In this document: positions 63,456 through 64,000 of the stretch, piece after piece
Layout of the letters: each line of letters opens with the position of its first letter
Numbering within the stretch: the stretch's first letter is position 1
Origin: an uncultured Erysipelotrichaceae bacterium
Lineage (GTDB): Bacteria > Bacillota_I > Bacilli_A > Erysipelotrichales > Erysipelotrichaceae
Direction: 5' to 3'
Length of the DNA: 64,000 bases
Assembly (NCBI GenBank): GCA_945875435.1
Contig: CAMCKH010000002.1
Location: forward strand, 92,597-156,596
Made by a program: the position numbers and the translations under genes
The notes under the pieces: model-generated
Told to the model about the DNA's origin: nothing
What the model saw: the letters and a program-made list of their open reading frames with translations, nothing else
Databases searched by the model: none

Positions 63456-64000
63456 TTATTCACCTTCCTTTGTAGTGTCGAAAACGCTAGTTAATAAAGT
63501 TCTATTTTGAATTTCTATTTCTTCAATAGTACAACCACAATTTTCTAATTGTTGCCAAACTTCTGTAGCTTTTTTAGTAATAAATGTTACATTATCTTGT
63601 TTTAATTCTATATGATATACAAATTCTAAATTGTTAATAAGTTCAGCGTATTTAACTGGTACTGTAAAATATTTTTCTAATTTTTCTGCTTTTAGAGCAA
63701 AAGGAGTAGTATCTCTAATTAATTCTCCATGATTTAAAAATAATACTCTATCTGCAGTATGTTCGACTTCTTCGATGTAGTGCGATGAGTAAAATATCGT
63801 TGTACCATTTTCTTTTAGCTCGTTTATAATTTCCCAAAATCTTTTTCTTGTAGAAGTATCCATCGCAGTAGTAGGCTCATCTAAAAATAATATTTTTGGT
63901 TGTCCTATTAATGTTAATACAAAAAGTAAAAATCGTTTTTGTCCTCCTGACAAACTAGATACTAATTGATTTTTTTGTTTTTCAGTAAAATTTAAAAGAT
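63456..64000 (-). CDS. ABC transporter ATP-binding protein, 5' end outside the window
   Basis: The frame is open to the right edge, so the N-terminal part with Walker A is not visible. Seen are the signature LSGGQKR, Walker B ILFLDEPTTAMD and the switch His in SSHYIEE, followed by a C-terminal regulatory extension. The TTG within SLSGG is not a real start, since the upstream frame (TEKQKNQLVSS) is coding. Partner of the ABC-2 permease. Confidence 0.92.
   Translation of the reverse strand, partial: LLNFTEKQKNQLVSSLSGGQKRFLLFVLTLIGQPKILFLDEPTTAMDTSTRKRFWEIINELKENGTTIFYSSHYIEEVEHTADRVLFLNHGELIRDTTPFALKAEKLEKYFTVPVKYAELINNLEFVYHIELKQDNVTFITKKATEVWQQLENCGCTIEEIEIQNRTLLTSVFDTTKEGE

Noticed and set aside
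1..64000. Recoding of TGA as tryptophan, considered because of the AT-rich, Mollicutes-like look
   Set aside because: TGA ends ogt, malF and the GNAT protein at sensible lengths, with overlapping starts of the next genes, and tryptophan is TGG.
1..64000. tRNA, rRNA, CRISPR, insertion-sequence or prophage content
   Set aside because: No cloverleaf genes, spaced direct repeats, transposase or phage structural genes were recognised on either strand.

Overview
This window is a very AT-rich piece of a Bacillota chromosome; by eye its G+C is in the high twenties percent. Gene content and style (rpsB-tsf, hprK-lgt-ppaX, rapZ-yvcK-whiA, RNase M5/KsgA, T-box control, ECF transporters, the mevalonate route) suggest a host-associated member of the Bacilli or Erysipelotrichia. 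A Gemella-like or Mollicutes-related lineage is possible, but I cannot settle the genus. TGA is used as a stop codon, so this is the standard bacterial code. No rRNA, tRNA, CRISPR array, insertion sequence or prophage was seen. Only rseP, galE, the HMG-CoA reductase gene and a LacI-type regulator lie on the + strand.

Layout. 1-511: gene-free, with strong hairpins and a promoter-hairpin-terminator unit that looks like a small RNA. 0.5-2.5 kb: rpsB-tsf. 2.5-4.6 kb: rseP-galE. 4.6-9.8 kb: uvrA-hprK-lgt, with lgt fused to a PpaX-like phosphatase. 10-12.3 kb: membrane glycerophosphodiesterase and free methionine-R-sulfoxide reductase. 12.7-16.3 kb: thiolase and HMG-CoA synthase divergent from HMG-CoA reductase (upper mevalonate pathway). 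16.3-24.6 kb: ogt-rsgA-rpe followed by a polyprenyl-phosphate glycosyltransferase and three large membrane proteins, two of them tandem paralogues (probable surface glycosylation). 24.7-33.9 kb: alpha-glucan module (malQ, lipoprotein amylase, malGFE-type ABC importer, oligo-glucosidase, LacI regulator). 33.9-40.1 kb: a methionine-specifier T-box leader, an MtsTUV-type ECF transporter, two SAM hydrolases and a lipase-like protein. 40.1-44.6 kb: mnmE-tatD-rnmV-rsmA-vanY. 44.6-50.1 kb: rapZ-yvcK-whiA plus a small membrane protein, DUF2156, GNAT and FRG proteins. 50.1-52 kb: YtrA-type GntR regulator with an ABC transporter. 52.1-58.1 kb: two ABC half-transporters followed by S, T and A components of a second ECF system, in the order of the streptococcal siaDEFGH haem-uptake genes. 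58.3-64 kb: apparently acquired modules, namely Rrf2 regulator/oxidoreductase/hydrolase and a DesKR-like two-component system with an ABC-2 transporter cut by the window edge.

Themes. Several operon-leading genes have TATAAT ending six or seven bases before the ATG, implying leaderless mRNAs. The hexamer TCGCAA/TTGCGA is strikingly common on both strands over the first 58 kb and rare in the last 6 kb. The most interesting functional unit is the methionine T-box/ECF/SAM-hydrolase operon, which reads as a route to obtain methionine from imported S-adenosylmethionine or a related compound.
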